A program made the translations under genes and the position numbers. Shown in pieces: positions 35,847 to 44,606 of a stretch of 64,000 nucleotides of DNA. The notes below the pieces were generated by a model, which made no database searches, was not told where the DNA came from, and worked only from the letters and a program-made list of their open reading frames with translations. Positions within the stretch are counted from its first letter, which is position 1. Every line of letters starts with the position of its first letter. The stretch is from Bacteroidota bacterium (GTDB lineage: Bacteria > Bacteroidota > Bacteroidia > Chitinophagales > Chitinophagaceae), in NCBI GenBank assembly GCA_018266555.1, contig JAFEAF010000010.1, positions 1 to 64,000 on the forward strand. Reading direction: 5' to 3'.

Positions 35847-37949
35847 TTATTTCTTCTGAAGCATTTTCAGAAACTCTTCTTCTGAAATAATTTTTACAGT
35901 ATTAATTTTTTTTGCTTTTTCCAGTTTGCTTCCCGCATCTTCTCCCACTACAAGATAATTCAGCTTGGCACTGACTCCGCTCAAAATCTGGCCGCCATGA
36001 TCTTCCACCATCGTTTCTGCTTCACTCCGTTTCAGGGTAGGTAATGTGCCGGTAAACAAAAAAGTGAGATTGGTGAGTTTGCCATCTTTCGCCAGCTCTT
36101 TCTTTTCGTTTTTAAGTTGCAGCCCCAATTCTTCTAAATGTTTTAATAAAGAAATGTTTTCCTTGTTATTGAAAAACCGGTGAATGCTGCCGGCCACTTT
36201 TGGACCAACGTCTTCTAAATTCAGAAGATGTTCTACAGAGAAATTTTTAAGATCAAGCAGGTGATTTACTGTACGGGCCAATGTTTTAGCAGTAGTTTCT
36301 CCCACAAAACGAATTCCTAAAGCAAAGATCAGGCGATTCAACGGCTGGGATTTGGAATTTTCGATTGCCTTCTTAAGGTTGTCAATAGATTTTTCTCCAA
36401 AACCTTCTATCTCTCCGATCTTATTAAAATTAAGCTTATAAATACCCGGAATATCTTTCAGTAATCCTAATTCATAAAATTTCCGAACATTTGCTTCACC
36501 AAAACCACGGATATCCATAGCATCTTTACTTACGAAGTGAATGATACGTTCAATCACCTGTGCCGGGCAATCAATATTCAAACAACGCCAAACAGCTTCT
36601 TCCTCTTCTTTGAAAAGTTTACTGTTGCAAACGGGACAATTCTTAGGGAAATGAATTTTCTTTTCATTTCCTTTTCGTGCATCACTCAGCGATTTGACAA
36701 TGTATGGAATTACATCGCCGGCCCTTTCCACTAATACGGTATCGCCGATCATCAGGTCTTTTTCTTTTATTACATCTTCATTGAAAAGTGAAATAGAAGA
36801 AACGGTAACTCCCCCAATCGGTACAGGTTGAATTTTTGCAACCGGCGTGATGGAGCCTGTTCTGCCCACCTGGAATTCCACATTTAATAATTTACTCGTT
36901 GCCTGCCTTGCTTTAAATTTAAATGCGATGGCCCAGCGGGGATGGTGAGTGGTCATTCCCATTTTATCCTGTAATGCAAAATCGTTTACTTTAATGACCA
37001 TCCCGTCTATTTCATAAGGAAGATCATCTCTTTTCTGTTCAAAGTCCTGGCAATATTTAATAACGGCATCAATTCCTTTAAAAATTCTTTTTTCTTTTTG
37101 AGGACTTCGAAATCCCAGTTCCCATAACATTTCAAGCGATGCCGAATGATTTTTTAAGGTATCAGGATTTTTTTTTCCTTTCAGTAATGTATAATAACTG
37201 ATATGATAAACGAAAGCTTCCAAATTCCTTTTTGAAACTTCAGCAGAATCTTTTATGCGAAGCGTTCCTGATGCGGCATTGCGTGGATTGGCCAGGGGCG
37301 GTAAACCTTGTTCAATCAATTGCTGGTTGTATTTAGCAAAATTTGATTTATTGATCAGTACTTCGCCACGAATTTCTATTTGTTGAAGGCCATAATCAGA
37401 TATTCTTGCAGAAAGTGGAATGCTGCGTATTTGTTTAATATTGGCTGTTACATCATCGCCTTCCACTCCATCTCCTCTAGTGGCGCCACGAATCAATAAA
37501 TCGTTTTCATAAATAATGGAAATACTCCCCCCGTCAAATTTTGGTTCTACACAATATTCAATTTCTATTAATCCTGTCAACTCCCTGGCACGGCGATCGA
37601 AATCAATCAGGTCTTCACTGTTATACGAATTATCCAATGAAAGCATAGGAACAAGATGTTGTACCGTTGGAAATTCTTTTGTTAATCCTTTTGCTACCCG
37701 TTGTGTAGGAGAGTCGGGTGTAATCAGTGATGGATTTTCTTTTTCTGTTTTTTCGAGTAATTTATATAGCAGGTCGTATTCATAATCCGATAGCAGCGGA
37801 TCATTAAGAATATAATATCGGTATTCATGAAACCTAAGAATATTACGAAGGGTATTTATTTCATTTTTATGAAGGTCACCGGTTTCTGCTTTTATTAAAA
37901 AAGCTGAAGTATCTTTTTGAAGTTTCAGAGTTTGGTCCCTGGAATACAT
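35847..37949 (-). CDS. ligA: NAD-dependent DNA ligase LigA
   Basis: 700 residues. Ia domain YYILNDPLLSDYEYD, adenylation domain with the Lys nucleophile in VEPKFDGGSIS, OB fold, zinc finger (CPVCNSKL ... CLNIDCPAQ), HhH repeats, and a C-terminal BRCT (FTGTLPTLKRSEAETMVEDHGG). It seals nicks in replication and repair. The N terminus is about 30 residues longer than most; a later in-frame start is possible. Confidence 0.95.
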   Translation of the reverse strand: MYSRDQTLKLQKDTSAFLIKAETGDLHKNEINTLRNILRFHEYRYYILNDPLLSDYEYDLLYKLLEKTEKENPSLITPDSPTQRVAKGLTKEFPTVQHLVPMLSLDNSYNSEDLIDFDRRARELTGLIEIEYCVEPKFDGGSISIIYENDLLIRGATRGDGVEGDDVTANIKQIRSIPLSARISDYGLQQIEIRGEVLINKSNFAKYNQQLIEQGLPPLANPRNAASGTLRIKDSAEVSKRNLEAFVYHISYYTLLKGKKNPDTLKNHSASLEMLWELGFRSPQKEKRIFKGIDAVIKYCQDFEQKRDDLPYEIDGMVIKVNDFALQDKMGMTTHHPRWAIAFKFKARQATSKLLNVEFQVGRTGSITPVAKIQPVPIGGVTVSSISLFNEDVIKEKDLMIGDTVLVERAGDVIPYIVKSLSDARKGNEKKIHFPKNCPVCNSKLFKEEEEAVWRCLNIDCPAQVIERIIHFVSKDAMDIRGFGEANVRKFYELGLLKDIPGIYKLNFNKIGEIEGFGEKSIDNLKKAIENSKSQPLNRLIFALGIRFVGETTAKTLARTVNHLLDLKNFSVEHLLNLEDVGPKVAGSIHRFFNNKENISLLKHLEELGLQLKNEKKELAKDGKLTNLTFLFTGTLPTLKRSEAETMVEDHGGQILSGVSAKLNYLVVGEDAGSKLEKAKKINTVKIISEEEFLKMLQKK

Positions 37950-38036
37950 AAGAAAGCTTGAAGTATAAAATTACTTTTTGTTTATTAAAGAAATTAAAGG
38001 ATTATATAAGGTTTTTTTAACGTATTCATGAATTTT

Positions 38037-38639
38037 TCAGGCTACATTTTTTTGATGATCTATTATAAACCGGATAAGTTCTTCAAGCGAAACATCAATT
38101 CTTGAAAGCGCATCTGTTATATCATTGCGATTGACCTGAGCAGCAAATGAAGGGGTTTTTAATTTTTTCAAAACGCTTTTTACATCCAGATCTTCATATT
38201 TAGTGGGGCGTATAAGAGCGGCAGCATGAACAAAACCCGATAATTCATCTATAGCATAAATCATCTTATCCATTTTGCTGACCGGCTCTACACCAAAATA
38301 ACCCGGGCCATGAGATGCGATACAATGAATAACGTCCGGGTCAATATTTCTGCGTTCCAGTTCTTCAATGATTATCCGGCAATGGTCATCGGGATATTTT
38401 TCCCAGTCGGCATCATGAAGTAAACCGGCGAGTTCCCATTTCAATGCAGTGATTTCATCTGCATTTTCTTTTTCTAAAGCCCAGGCTTTCATGACAGCAG
38501 CCACTTGCTTCATGTGCAATTTCAATCGCTCATTGGGCACCCATTCATTTAATAATGCATTTGCTTCCTCAATGCTCATGAGGTTGCCTGCATTTTTCGG
38601 ATCGCCGAAAGTGGAGCGGTTGAGTGTATGAATGGCCAT
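38037..38639 (-). CDS. HD-domain hydrolase
   Basis: 200 residues with HD signature: the first His in RLKLHMKQV, then LAGLLHDADWEKYPDDH and HCIASHG. A metal-dependent phosphohydrolase fold of the HDIG type. Its substrate is unknown. The start could also be at residue 21 (38579, MSIEEANALLNEW), which removes a non-conserved extension. Confidence 0.85.
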   Translation of the reverse strand: MAIHTLNRSTFGDPKNAGNLMSIEEANALLNEWVPNERLKLHMKQVAAVMKAWALEKENADEITALKWELAGLLHDADWEKYPDDHCRIIIEELERRNIDPDVIHCIASHGPGYFGVEPVSKMDKMIYAIDELSGFVHAAALIRPTKYEDLDVKSVLKKLKTPSFAAQVNRNDITDALSRIDVSLEELIRFIIDHQKNVA

Positions 38640-38783
38640 AGTTTATTTTATTAAGGGGGTATAAATATAAAGGCGAATACCAAAATGATTATGCAAATTA
38701 GCGGGTATGAAAAAAATAAGTCAAAATATTTACTGAAAATCAATTTCTTATAAAAGCGAGCCTACAAAATACATCCATAAATT

Positions 38784-38816
38784 TTTGGAAAATCGCTTCA
38801 CTCAAACCTATCTTTG
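38784..38816 (+). promoter_or_regulatory. Promoter of rplM-rpsI
   Basis: TTTG at 38784-38787 and TATCTTTG at 38809-38816 with a 21-base spacer match the Bacteroidota consensus well. Transcription would begin near 38822, leaving a leader of about 110 bases. Confidence 0.75.
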
Positions 38817-38832
38817 CGACCCCAAAAACAAA

Positions 38833-38877
38833 ATGAAAATCAACTTGGGAACAGTTCAGGGGATGGTCTGAATTGTT
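38833..38877 (+). promoter_or_regulatory. rplM leader hairpin (candidate L13 autoregulatory leader)
   Basis: AACAGTTCAG (38850-38859) pairs with CTGAATTGTT (38868-38877), nine Watson-Crick pairs and one G-U, with an 8-base GGGATGGT loop. No T run follows, so it is not an intrinsic terminator. Structured leaders upstream of L13 in Bacteroidia have been described. A 12-codon frame (38833-38871) overlaps it but lacks clear meaning. Confidence 0.5.
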
Positions 38878-38930
38878 TATTAACTAACAAAAGCTAACGG
38901 TGCAAAGCCAATAGCAAAAAGCAAATAAGA

Positions 38931-39374
38931 ATGAGTAAACAACATTTTACAACCAGGCATGCGAATGCGGCTACCGTACAACGCAAATGGTATGTGGTGG
39001 ACGGTACCAATCAAACCGTAGGTCGTATGTGTGCTAAAATTGCTGCGGTACTACGTGGCAAGAATAAGGCATACTATACACCTCATGTTGACTGCGGCGA
39101 TTATATTATAGTAACCAATGCAGACAAAGTTGTCTTTACGGGCAATAAATTGAAAGACAAATTGTATGACACCTTTAGTGGGTATCCCGGTGGATTGAAA
39201 CAGGAAGCCGCCGGTACATTAATAAAGCGCAGGCCTGAGGCTGTGGTAGAAAGAGCCGTGAAAGGCATGCTGCCTAAAAATCGCCTGGGCCGCAAAATGT
39301 ATAAAAAACTTTTTGTGTATACCGGAACTGAGCATCCGCATGGCGCACAACAACCACAGGAACTTAAATTCTAA
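38931..39374 (+). CDS. rplM: Ribosomal protein uL13
   Basis: 147 residues with the uL13 signature: [46 protein letters not shown] and [22 protein letters not shown]. Component of the 50S subunit. It is followed 43 bp later by rpsI. Confidence 0.97.
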   Translation: MSKQHFTTRHANAATVQRKWYVVDGTNQTVGRMCAKIAAVLRGKNKAYYTPHVDCGDYIIVTNADKVVFTGNKLKDKLYDTFSGYPGGLKQEAAGTLIKRRPEAVVERAVKGMLPKNRLGRKMYKKLFVYTGTEHPHGAQQPQELKF

Positions 39375-39417
39375 AACAGCTTTTAGCTAATTGCTAAAGG
39401 CAAAAGCAAAATAAAAA

Positions 39418-39807
39418 ATGGAAAAGCAAAGAAACGGAGTAGGACGCCGTAAAGAAGCTGTGACAAGGGTCTTCCTTTCAAAAGGGGATGGTAAAATCAC
39501 AGTAAATGGCAAAGACTATAAAACATATTTTTCGCTTGTCTATCTGCAAAACCAAGTTGTACGTCCTTTCAAAACTGTGGATGCAGTTGGTAAGTTCGAT
39601 GTAAAAATCACTGCAGAAGGCGGTGGTGTAAAAGGCCAGGCGGAGGCAGCTATGCTCGGCATTGCCAGGGTATTGCTGGAAACAAATCCTGATTTTCGCC
39701 CGGCTCTTAAGGCCGCTGGTCTCCTGAAAAGAGATCCGAGATCAGTAGAGAGGAAGAAATTTGGTCACAAAAAAGCAAGAAGAAGCTTCCAGTTCAGTAA
39801 GAGGTAA
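39418..39807 (+). CDS. rpsI: Ribosomal protein uS9
   Basis: 129 residues; GVGRRKEAVTRVFL at the N terminus and the C-terminal LLKRDPRSVERKKFGHKKARRSFQFSKR that enters the P site region. Second gene of the rplM operon. Confidence 0.97.
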   Translation: MEKQRNGVGRRKEAVTRVFLSKGDGKITVNGKDYKTYFSLVYLQNQVVRPFKTVDAVGKFDVKITAEGGGVKGQAEAAMLGIARVLLETNPDFRPALKAAGLLKRDPRSVERKKFGHKKARRSFQFSKR

Positions 39808-39916
39808 TGATTCATTATTGATTATTTGTTTTAAACCGGTAATCACTAATTTATAAGAAAGACTCTGACCAGATAACTAGCCACAATAATTAATAATATG
39901 TAATTAATAATTTTAA

Positions 39917-40792
39917 ATGGAAAACAATACATCCTTACAGCAACAACTTCTCGAAGCAGGCGTACACTTTGGCCACCTGCGCAAGAAGTGGAATCCTAAA
40001 ATGCTGCCTTACATTTTTGCAGAGAAAAAAGGCATTCATATCATTGACCTGAACAAAACAACAGAATGCCTGAATGAAACGGCAGGCGTGATGAAACAAA
40101 TTGCCCGCAGCGGAAAAAAAATTTTATTTGTTGGTACAAAAAAGCAGGCAAAAGATATCGTAAGTGAATGCGCAAAAAAAGTGAATATGCCTTTTGTAAC
40201 GGAACGTTGGCTGGGCGGCATGCTTACAAACTTTAATACTGTACGTAAGAGCGTAAAGAAAATGCAGAGCATCGAAAAAATGCTGAACGATGGAACTTTT
40301 GACAGCATTACGAAAAAAGAACGGTTAACGCTGAGCCGTGATAAAGAAAAAATGGAAAAAGTTTTGGGTGGCATTGCACAACTCGGCAGAGTACCCGCGG
40401 CATTGTTCATTATTGATATTGGACATGAACATATCGCACTGGCAGAAGCAAAACGTCTTGGCATCACAACATTCGGTGTAGTAGATACAAATTGTGACCC
40501 CAACAAAGTTGATTTTGCTATTCCCGCTAATGATGATGCGACAAAATCAATTGCTATCATCGCAAATTATATTACTGCTGCTATTGCGGAAGGATTGGCA
40601 GAACGTCAGGCTGCTAAAGATGAAGAAGTAGAAGAAATGACCGATGATGAAAGAGAAAGGAAGGCTGCGAAATTGCAGGCTGAAGCAGAAGCTGAAGGCG
40701 GACGAGGAGGAAAATCACGTGGAGGTAATCAACCCAGGCGTCGTACCGGGGGTGGTGGTCAGAGAAGAACAGGTGGACCCGGCAGCAGGTAA
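39917..40792 (+). CDS. rpsB: Ribosomal protein uS2 with RGG-rich tail
   Basis: 291 residues. S2 core (LEAGVHFGHLRKKWNPKMLPYIFAEKKGIHIIDL; ERWLGGMLTNF; TNCDPNKVDFAIPANDDA). After residue 240 a 50-residue tail rich in Glu, then Arg and Gly (GGRGGKSRGG, RRRTGGGGQRRTGG) extends past the usual end. The tail may contact RNA. It is 110 bp after rpsI and may have its own promoter; tsf follows. Confidence 0.96.
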   Translation: MENNTSLQQQLLEAGVHFGHLRKKWNPKMLPYIFAEKKGIHIIDLNKTTECLNETAGVMKQIARSGKKILFVGTKKQAKDIVSECAKKVNMPFVTERWLGGMLTNFNTVRKSVKKMQSIEKMLNDGTFDSITKKERLTLSRDKEKMEKVLGGIAQLGRVPAALFIIDIGHEHIALAEAKRLGITTFGVVDTNCDPNKVDFAIPANDDATKSIAIIANYITAAIAEGLAERQAAKDEEVEEMTDDERERKAAKLQAEAEAEGGRGGKSRGGNQPRRRTGGGGQRRTGGPGSR

Positions 40793-40879
40793 GAAATAAA
40801 AAGGGCTTTTAATTTTTTTTCAAAGTTGTTTGAAAATGCGGGAGAAAATTTTAATAATAATGTATAAACAGAAATAAAT

Positions 40880-41719
40880 ATGTCAACAATAACTATAAGT
40901 GCACAGGATATAAATAAGCTGCGCCAGATGACCGGCGCAGGAATGATGGATTGTCGCAAAGCATTAACTGAAGCTAACGGTGATTTTGAAGCAGCCATTG
41001 ACTGGTTAAGAAAACAAGGACAGAAAGTAGCAGCAAAAAGAAGTGACCGGGAAGCGAAAGAAGGAGTAGTGATTGCAAAAACTACAACTGATAATAAAAC
41101 AGGAATCATAGTTTGTGTAAGCTGCGAAACAGATTTTGTAAGTAAGAATGCAGATTTCGTTTCATTCGGGCAAAGTATTGCCGATGCGGCCATTGCTAAC
41201 AACGTAAAAAACCTCGATGAGTTATTAAATGCAAAAGCAGGCAGCGCTACTGTAGCTGAACTGGTAAATGATAAACTGGCTTCTATCGGTGAAAAGATAG
41301 GCGTAACCAAATTTGAAAGAGTAGATGCCGATTATGTTTCCTCTTACATTCACGGCGCATACCGCATCGGTGTATTGGTAGGATTGAATGAACAACAAGC
41401 CGAAGCAGGAAAAGATGTAGCCATGCAGATCGCTGCATTGAATCCTGTAGCAGTAGATGCTGCCAGTGTTCCTGCCGATGTTATTGCCCGTGAAAAAGAT
41501 ATTGCATTAGAGCAACTGAAGAATGATCCTAAAATGGCCGGCAAACCGGCCGAGATGTTGTTAAAGATCGCTGAAGGAAAACTGAATGCATTTTTCAAAG
41601 AACAAACTTTGCTGGCACAGGCATTTGTGAAAGACGGAAGCAAAACAGTAGATGATTATCTGAAAAGCGTAGATGCTAATCTGAAAGTGACGGCATTTAA
41701 GAGAGTAGCGCTGGGATAA
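40880..41719 (+). CDS. tsf: Elongation factor Ts
   Basis: 279 residues. N-terminal UBA-like part with LRQMTGAGMMDCRKALTEANGDFEAAIDWLRKQG and the core dimerisation domains (VCVSCETDFVSKN). GDP/GTP exchange on EF-Tu. Co-transcribed with rpsB; an intrinsic terminator follows. Confidence 0.97.
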   Translation: MSTITISAQDINKLRQMTGAGMMDCRKALTEANGDFEAAIDWLRKQGQKVAAKRSDREAKEGVVIAKTTTDNKTGIIVCVSCETDFVSKNADFVSFGQSIADAAIANNVKNLDELLNAKAGSATVAELVNDKLASIGEKIGVTKFERVDADYVSSYIHGAYRIGVLVGLNEQQAEAGKDVAMQIAALNPVAVDAASVPADVIAREKDIALEQLKNDPKMAGKPAEMLLKIAEGKLNAFFKEQTLLAQAFVKDGSKTVDDYLKSVDANLKVTAFKRVALG

Positions 41720-41743
41720 ACAAATTTCATTTCTATTTGAAAG

Positions 41744-41773
41744 AGGCAGCTTGTATATACTGCCTTTTTTTTT
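41744..41773 (+). terminator. Intrinsic terminator after tsf
   Basis: AGGCAG (41744-41749) and CTGCCT (41760-41765) with a 10-base loop and nine T. It ends the rpsB-tsf unit. Confidence 0.85.
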
Positions 41774-41775
41774 AT

Positions 41776-42888
41776 TTATGGAAAAACAATTTTTTGAATG
41801 ATGCAATTATCTTCCGGATTTACTGTAATGGTTCCTTCGACTTTATGAGGAATTCTAAAGAAGTTGATAAATTCTGGTGTCGCCCCTAATAAACCAGGAA
41901 AATCAGTTGTATTTTCAGCACTCCAGTTATAAGCTCCCGGAGGCAGGTAGAAACCTGCATAGTTACCGATGTCTGAATTATAGGAGTATTTAACATAGGA
42001 ACAATCCGGTGAACAACCATCTTTGCACCAAACTCCTCCAAGCGAGTCTGTAAGGTTTGCAATTTTTATAGTAATCAAATTAACATTACCACCATCAGAA
42101 ACCCAACCTTCCCATGGCCAAGGTTGCCCTGTTAAGGGATCTTTTGGATGCATTGTTCCTGTGGGATCCTGGCTGTAAAAGAAAACATTCTTTGATAAGT
42201 TTAGCTGGGCATCTTCGGGATTTACTGCTATTGTTATAGTATCCTTATCAATTAATCCGCCTGCATCCGTAACAGTTAATTCAAATTGATAAACGCCTTC
42301 GGTAAGATTTGATGCTTGTGTTTGCACTGCAGTGTTATTGGCAATAGCGAATGAAGACGGTCCCGAAATTTTTGTCCATTGATAACTTACAATATTATTA
42401 TCGGGATCGGCAGAAACGCTGCCATCTAAAATAATGCTGTTATTGGGTAAAGTGATAGAAGTGTCTTTGCCTGCGTTGGCAACAGGCGGCCTGTTGGGCT
42501 GCATCATATCATTCACGGTAATAGTAACAGTATCACGATCGGACAAACCTGAGCTGTCCGTTACTTTTAATTCAAATTCATAGATGCCTTTAACAAGATC
42601 GGACGCCGGTGTTTGTACTGCGTCCCGATGAATTATGGTAAATGAAGACGGTCCCGATATTTTTGTCCATAAATAGCTTTTGATATTATTATCGGGATCA
42701 GTGGAAGCGCTGCCATCAAGTGTAATTATGTTGGTTGGTAAAGTAATGGTTTGATCAGTTCCTGCATTGGCAACGGGCGGCTGATTTTTTGTGTTGCATC
42801 CTTCACAGGATATTTCTTTCTGGCAGGAATAAAAAATGACTGCTTCTACAACTGACATTGCCAATATAAGTACAAGCAGCTTTTTCAT
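41776..42888 (-). CDS. PKD-repeat lipoprotein
   Basis: 370 residues with a lipoprotein signal (YSCQKE). Two tandem PKD/REJ-like domains of 97 residues (both with NRPPVANAG or QPPVANAG, DGSASTDPDNN and WTKISGPSSF) are close copies; their DNA repeats with a period of 291 bp (atgaagacgg at 42351 and 42642). The C-terminal 120 residues are Cys- and Trp-rich (CKDGCSPDCSY) with no known family. Likely an extracellular surface protein. Convergent with tsf. Confidence 0.8.
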   Translation of the reverse strand: MKKLLVLILAMSVVEAVIFYSCQKEISCEGCNTKNQPPVANAGTDQTITLPTNIITLDGSASTDPDNNIKSYLWTKISGPSSFTIIHRDAVQTPASDLVKGIYEFELKVTDSSGLSDRDTVTITVNDMMQPNRPPVANAGKDTSITLPNNSIILDGSVSADPDNNIVSYQWTKISGPSSFAIANNTAVQTQASNLTEGVYQFELTVTDAGGLIDKDTITIAVNPEDAQLNLSKNVFFYSQDPTGTMHPKDPLTGQPWPWEGWVSDGGNVNLITIKIANLTDSLGGVWCKDGCSPDCSYVKYSYNSDIGNYAGFYLPPGAYNWSAENTTDFPGLLGATPEFINFFRIPHKVEGTITVNPEDNCIIQKIVFP

Positions 42889-43093
42889 TTCTTTATCCTT
42901 TAATTCAATTAGGAATATCTTTTTTTACCGAAGTCAAATTAAATTATATGAACAACAAATAATTTTATTATCGCTGAATGAATAGAATTCATAAAATAAA
43001 ACAGCTTAATCAGATGAACGCATCCTATATATAAATAATGTAGTTTATCGGAGAAACCTGCTTTCTATCAATAACATGAAGTCCATAAAAAAA

Positions 43094-43120
43094 TTCCCGG
43101 GTAAAAAAATTAACCGGGAA
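43094..43120 (-). terminator. Intrinsic terminator after the haloperoxidase-like gene
   Basis: Arms TTCCCGG (43094-43100) and CCGGGAA (43114-43120), 13-base loop; on the minus strand the stem is followed by TTTTTTTAT. It lies 25 bp past the stop at 43146. Confidence 0.78.
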
Positions 43121-43145
43121 GTTTGTGAATGATTTTTTATAAATA

Positions 43146-44567
43146 TTAATTTTCCTGTAGTGAGTGGTTTGCGTTCCATCTTCCGATTTGTTTACCCAGT
43201 GCTTCCCCATCCATACAGGCTTTTCGAAAATGATAACCTACATATATCCTGGATAATGAATTTTCTCTTGCAGCTTGCGACAAGCTTGTAAAATTTATTA
43301 GCTTTCCCGGTAACGTGGAACTTTCATAAGAATAACTGATATCATCTTTACCAAAAAAATATTTCATCAGTTCCGAAGCACCACCACCGGCGGTAGCATG
43401 AGCAGAGGGATAGTCAGCAACCGGTGGAGTGGGGAACCATAATACTTCCCAATTGGGATCTCCCTGCGTGTTGGGATTTCCATCATTATCACCAAGGTGA
43501 ATAGCAGTGACAGGCCGCCAGAAGAAATTAATCATTTTTGCTTTCAAACAGGCAATATATGTATCTGCTTCTGTCATTTGCAGCAATGCAAACAATCTGG
43601 CCACTTTCCAGGCATTTAGATGTTTTTGAGTAATAATTGCTCTTGCTGCTTTATTCCAGCCAAAGGGCGAATTTTCTACCCAAAACTTTGCAATGTTTTC
43701 CTGTTTCTGGGTACGTCCATTTATGCCTGTGCATGTAGCACAACCCAATCTTTTTACTTCATTATAATCTGCAGTATATTCAGCACTATTTACAGGGTAC
43801 GGACCAGGTACTGAGAATTGCGTGCTATTCTGAATGCCAAAAGTTTTCAGATTGCCCCAACCGGGAGAGTCATAAAAACCATTGAATGGCGGGCTATCAA
43901 ATGGAAACGTGAAACGATATTGTCCCGGCAATGTGCCCGGCGTAACAGCAAACATTACATTAGCGATACCATCATTCATTCTCTTCTGAATAATTGCGGT
44001 TGCCGCTGCATGGCCTAAAGCAATTCCTTTCGTTTTTGCTTCCCCGCTTTCAATGGAATTAAGTGATTGAATGAGCAGGTTATTAATATAATCTTGAACG
44101 GGCTGCGGAGTAACGAAGGCGGGTGGATTCAATTGACCGAAGAAAGATGTAATGACATCATAGGCTGACTGCGCCACTGCCGCATTAGGGTTAGCATCTT
44201 TATCCCTTGCATTTAATGCATAGCTCTTGTACTTAGGAATAATATTGTTCAATGCATCATGCATTGCAATATTCACCATAGCATAATAACGGCTTTCAAT
44301 AAATGGCGGAATAGGGGGATTGGGAATAATAGCCTGTGTTTGGTACACAACATTAGTCGCTGCTTCATTCCATCGCAGCACCATCTCAGGGCTTGTGTTT
44401 TCACAATCATGGCCTGGATTTTTGAATCTTGAACTTGCTTCTTCCTCGGGGATTACAATTTTGTCTTTTTCCTGCTTCTGGCAACCGGACATAAATAATG
44501 AAGCAGGCAATATCATCAGCAGTATCCTTATAATATTTTTTTTTGATTGGAACAGTAATTGGGTCAT
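43146..44567 (-). CDS. Vanadium-haloperoxidase/PAP2-type lipoprotein
   Basis: 473 residues. Signal and lipobox FMSGC. The C-terminal third holds the vanadate or phosphate site: WRPVTAI, PSAHATAGGG (His in PSAH), and SRIYVGYHFRKA (Arg and His). Related proteins are vanadium haloperoxidases or acid phosphatases (PAP2 superfamily). Activity cannot be told apart from sequence. Periplasmic or surface. It lies just downstream of the T9SS protein gene (39 bp) and may be co-transcribed. Confidence 0.87.
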   Translation of the reverse strand: MTQLLFQSKKNIIRILLMILPASLFMSGCQKQEKDKIVIPEEEASSRFKNPGHDCENTSPEMVLRWNEAATNVVYQTQAIIPNPPIPPFIESRYYAMVNIAMHDALNNIIPKYKSYALNARDKDANPNAAVAQSAYDVITSFFGQLNPPAFVTPQPVQDYINNLLIQSLNSIESGEAKTKGIALGHAAATAIIQKRMNDGIANVMFAVTPGTLPGQYRFTFPFDSPPFNGFYDSPGWGNLKTFGIQNSTQFSVPGPYPVNSAEYTADYNEVKRLGCATCTGINGRTQKQENIAKFWVENSPFGWNKAARAIITQKHLNAWKVARLFALLQMTEADTYIACLKAKMINFFWRPVTAIHLGDNDGNPNTQGDPNWEVLWFPTPPVADYPSAHATAGGGASELMKYFFGKDDISYSYESSTLPGKLINFTSLSQAARENSLSRIYVGYHFRKACMDGEALGKQIGRWNANHSLQEN

Positions 44568-44606
44568 AAAACATAGTTTTAGTGATTAAAAAATATTTTT
44601 GTTTGT

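Noticed and set aside
38833-38871. Twelve-codon leader peptide in the rplM leader
   Set aside because: No biased codons and no terminator; overlap with the hairpin is probably incidental.
40036-40560. Minus frame of 174 codons over rpsB
   Set aside because: Antisense shadow of the ribosomal gene, Ser/Phe-rich.
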